Source of the DNA: Planctomycetaceae bacterium | Lineage (GTDB): Bacteria; Planctomycetota; Planctomycetia; Pirellulales; UBA1268 | Assembly (NCBI GenBank): GCA_018694455.1 | Contig: JABHNP010000170.1 | Location: 1-7,616 of the forward strand | Direction: 5' to 3' | DNA length: 7,616 nucleotides | Shown here: piece by piece, positions 5,869 through 7,616 of the stretch | Numbering within the stretch: position 1 is the first letter of the stretch | How the letters are laid out: every line of letters begins with the position of its first letter | The notes under the pieces: model-generated | Databases searched by the model: none | What the model was told of the DNA's origin: nothing | Seen by the model: the letters and a program-made list of their open reading frames with translations, nothing else | Made by a program: the position numbers and the translations under genes

Positions 5869-7616
5869 TCAGCCAGTTTTTTATCAACAGGCCAGTCTTC
5901 GCAACAGTACTCTCACTCGTGATTGTGATCGTTGGTGGTATCGCTGCCATCGGGCTTCCCGTAGGCCAATACCCGGAGGTTGTACCACCAACCATATCAA
6001 TCCAAACCGTGTATCCCGGCGCATCTGCTCAGGTCGTGGCGGATACCGTCACAACCCCAATCGAACAGGAGGTCAACGGTGTCGAAGATATGCTGTTCAT
6101 CTCATCGAAAAGCACCGGTGATGGGCAATCTGTTATTGATGTCACATTCAAACTTGGGACCGACATCGATCTCGCTCAAGTTTTGACACAGAATCGTGTG
6201 GCAATTGCAGAGGCCAAACTACCTGTCGAGGTAAAGCGGCAAGGGGTGATCACCAAAAAAAAATCACCAAGCATTCTTCTTTGTGTCAATCTATTTTCAC
6301 CAGACGGCAGGTATGATCAGCTCTACCTAAGCAACTACGCTTTGATTCAAGTGAAGGATGCAATAGCACGACTTGATGGTGTGGGCGATGTTTCTTTTCT
6401 TGGAGCCCGTGACTATTCCATGCGAATCTGGCTTCACCCAGATGAACTCGCAACTCGTAATATGACTGCGGGTGATGTTGTCCGCGCATTACGCGAACAG
6501 AATATTCAGGTGCCGGCCGGCCGTCTTGGCCAGCCACCAGCATCTCCTGGAATAGCATTTCAAGTACCTCTCCACACCACGGGACGACTCCTTGATCCGA
6601 AAGAGTTTGAAAATGTCATTATAAAAACTGGACATGACACACCAGCAACACCTGGAACACCGGTCGTTGGTCGAGAAATTATTCGAATTCGTGATGTCGC
6701 AAGAGTCGAACTTGGTGCCAAGAATGAAGATACAGCAAGTCGTCTCGATGGTGACGAGACAATAACACTTGCAATCTTCCAGCGTCCCGGATCAAACGCG
6801 ATTGCAACAGCGAAACGTGTCCGGCAGGAAATGAAGAAGCTTGCTACAAACTTCCCTTCAGGTTTGGAGTATGGTGTTCTTTATGACACCACTGTTTTCG
6901 TAGAAGAAAGTATTCAAGAAGTTGTGAAAACACTTTTTGAAGCAGTGATTCTTGTTTTCATTGTCGTCCTTTTGTTCCTCCAGAACTGGCGGGCGACATT
7001 AATACCCATGATTGCTGTACCAGTTTCTTTGATTGGCACTTTCGCTGTCATGGCCGGCCTTGGTTTCTCACTCAACAACCTTTCATTATTTGGACTCGTA
7101 CTCGCTATCGGAATTGTCGTTGATGATGCTATTGTCGTTGTCGAAAATGTGGAGCGATTGATTCGTCAGGGACTTCAACCACCCGAAGCTGCACGGCAAG
7201 CAATGCGTGAAGTCAGTGGTGCACTGATTGCAATTGCCTTGGTGCTGGCAGCCGTTTTTATTCCAACAGCTTTTATTACGGGTATAAGTGGAGAGTTCTA
7301 TCGACAATTTGCTATTACCATTGCTGCGAGTACAGCATTCTCAGCCGTCAATTCACTCACCCTGTCTCCGGCGCTAGCAGCAATCCTTTTCAAAGGGCAC
7401 GCTACAAATGATTCGGGTAATAGCACACACCGCAAGAATGATGCTCTACCAACCACCGTGGTGTGCTTACTCACCGGCCTTTTGGCACTCTGGGTTGCTG
7501 AAGACTTTGCTCTTGTCTGGATAGGTATTGCTGACGGACCTACGTCTGCTTTCTCTATGTGGGCTGTCAGGCTCAGTGTGTTTGGAGCTGGATTTGCTGG
7601 TGGATTTTTTATCACA
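5865..7616 (+). CDS. RND multidrug efflux permease, AcrB/HAE1-like, N-terminal 584 residues (runs off right edge)
   Basis: This is the proton-driven inner-membrane pump subunit. Visible features are the family N-terminus (FFINRPVFATVLSLVIV, TM1 about 11-31), the first porter region (QYPEVVPPTISIQTVYPGAS, KKKSPSILL, GVGDVSFLG, REQNIQVPAGRLGQPP), E359 at the start of TM2, FLQNWRATLIP, and the TM4 proton-relay pair D420-D421 in GIVVDDAIVVVENVER. TM5 and TM6 follow, ending in LTLSPALAAIL (500-508). After this the protein departs from AcrB: hydrophobic segments at about 530-555 and 566-584 occupy the place of AcrB's cytoplasmic linker helix before TM7. The GTG start at 5865 overlaps the adaptor stop (GTGA), and the family N-terminus begins right there. 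HAE1-type is inferred from the motifs; the substrate is unknown. The reading frame is still open at the window end. Confidence 0.95.
   Translation, partial: MISQFFINRPVFATVLSLVIVIVGGIAAIGLPVGQYPEVVPPTISIQTVYPGASAQVVADTVTTPIEQEVNGVEDMLFISSKSTGDGQSVIDVTFKLGTDIDLAQVLTQNRVAIAEAKLPVEVKRQGVITKKKSPSILLCVNLFSPDGRYDQLYLSNYALIQVKDAIARLDGVGDVSFLGARDYSMRIWLHPDELATRNMTAGDVVRALREQNIQVPAGRLGQPPASPGIAFQVPLHTTGRLLDPKEFENVIIKTGHDTPATPGTPVVGREIIRIRDVARVELGAKNEDTASRLDGDETITLAIFQRPGSNAIATAKRVRQEMKKLATNFPSGLEYGVLYDTTVFVEESIQEVVKTLFEAVILVFIVVLLFLQNWRATLIPMIAVPVSLIGTFAVMAGLGFSLNNLSLFGLVLAIGIVVDDAIVVVENVERLIRQGLQPPEAARQAMREVSGALIAIALVLAAVFIPTAFITGISGEFYRQFAITIAASTAFSAVNSLTLSPALAAILFKGHATNDSGNSTHRKNDALPTTVVCLLTGLLALWVAEDFALVWIGIADGPTSAFSMWAVRLSVFGAGFAGGFFIT
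6255..6263 (+). repeat. Run of nine A residues inside the permease gene
   Basis: Nine consecutive A bases encode most of the T-K-K-K-S stretch in the porter domain. The run sits between a perfect palindrome GGTGATCACC (6245-6254) and a further ATCACC (6263-6268). It is the longest homopolymer I see in the window and a possible slippage site. Confidence 0.7.

Noticed and set aside
1..7616. Searched for CRISPR repeats, insertion sequences, tRNA or rRNA genes, phage or defence genes
   Set aside because: No repeat-spacer pattern, transposase, cloverleaf or recognisable defence or phage protein was seen on either strand.

Overview
The window looks like chromosomal DNA from a planctomycete of moderate GC content. 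The best lineage marker is the secreted protein at 1138-2094, which matches the TIGR03067 family, a family expanded in Planctomycetes. Frequent GTG starts, weak Shine-Dalgarno signals and the sequence style of the RND permease and the HisI protein fit that assignment. The organism is inferred, not proven. I see no mobile element, phage gene, CRISPR array, tRNA or rRNA, so this reads as an ordinary housekeeping and envelope region with a few unusual protein details.

Layout. On the minus strand, reading right to left: hisI (4396-3896), a queD/PTPS-family gene (3863-3330) and hemB (3333-2305). These three are packed tightly (32-bp gap, then a 4-bp ATGA overlap) and probably form one operon. It is followed by the separately transcribed TIGR03067 gene (2094-1138), a strong hairpin terminator (1073-1123), and the start of a phosphate-selective porin (OprP/OprO-like) gene that runs off the left edge (884-1). 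On the plus strand, diverging from hisI: a lipoprotein RND membrane-fusion (adaptor) subunit (4660-5868), overlapped by 4 bp (GTGA) by an HAE1/AcrB-like RND permease (5865 onward) that runs off the right edge.

How the genes work together. The plus-strand pair makes two of the three parts of a tripartite efflux pump; no outer-membrane channel gene lies in the window. The minus-strand operon joins one step each from histidine, pterin/7-deazapurine and tetrapyrrole biosynthesis, a mix with no obvious shared pathway. The porin and the TIGR03067 protein are both exported but have separate transcription signals. The 263-bp divergent spacer (4397-4659) holds a plausible sigma70-type promoter and a perfect inverted repeat that could be an operator for the pump.

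The points most worth a second look are two extra hydrophobic segments in the RND permease after its sixth membrane helix, an Asp in place of a predicted zinc-ligand Cys in HisI, and the mixed-pathway operon. I did not find convincing evidence of a wholly new system.
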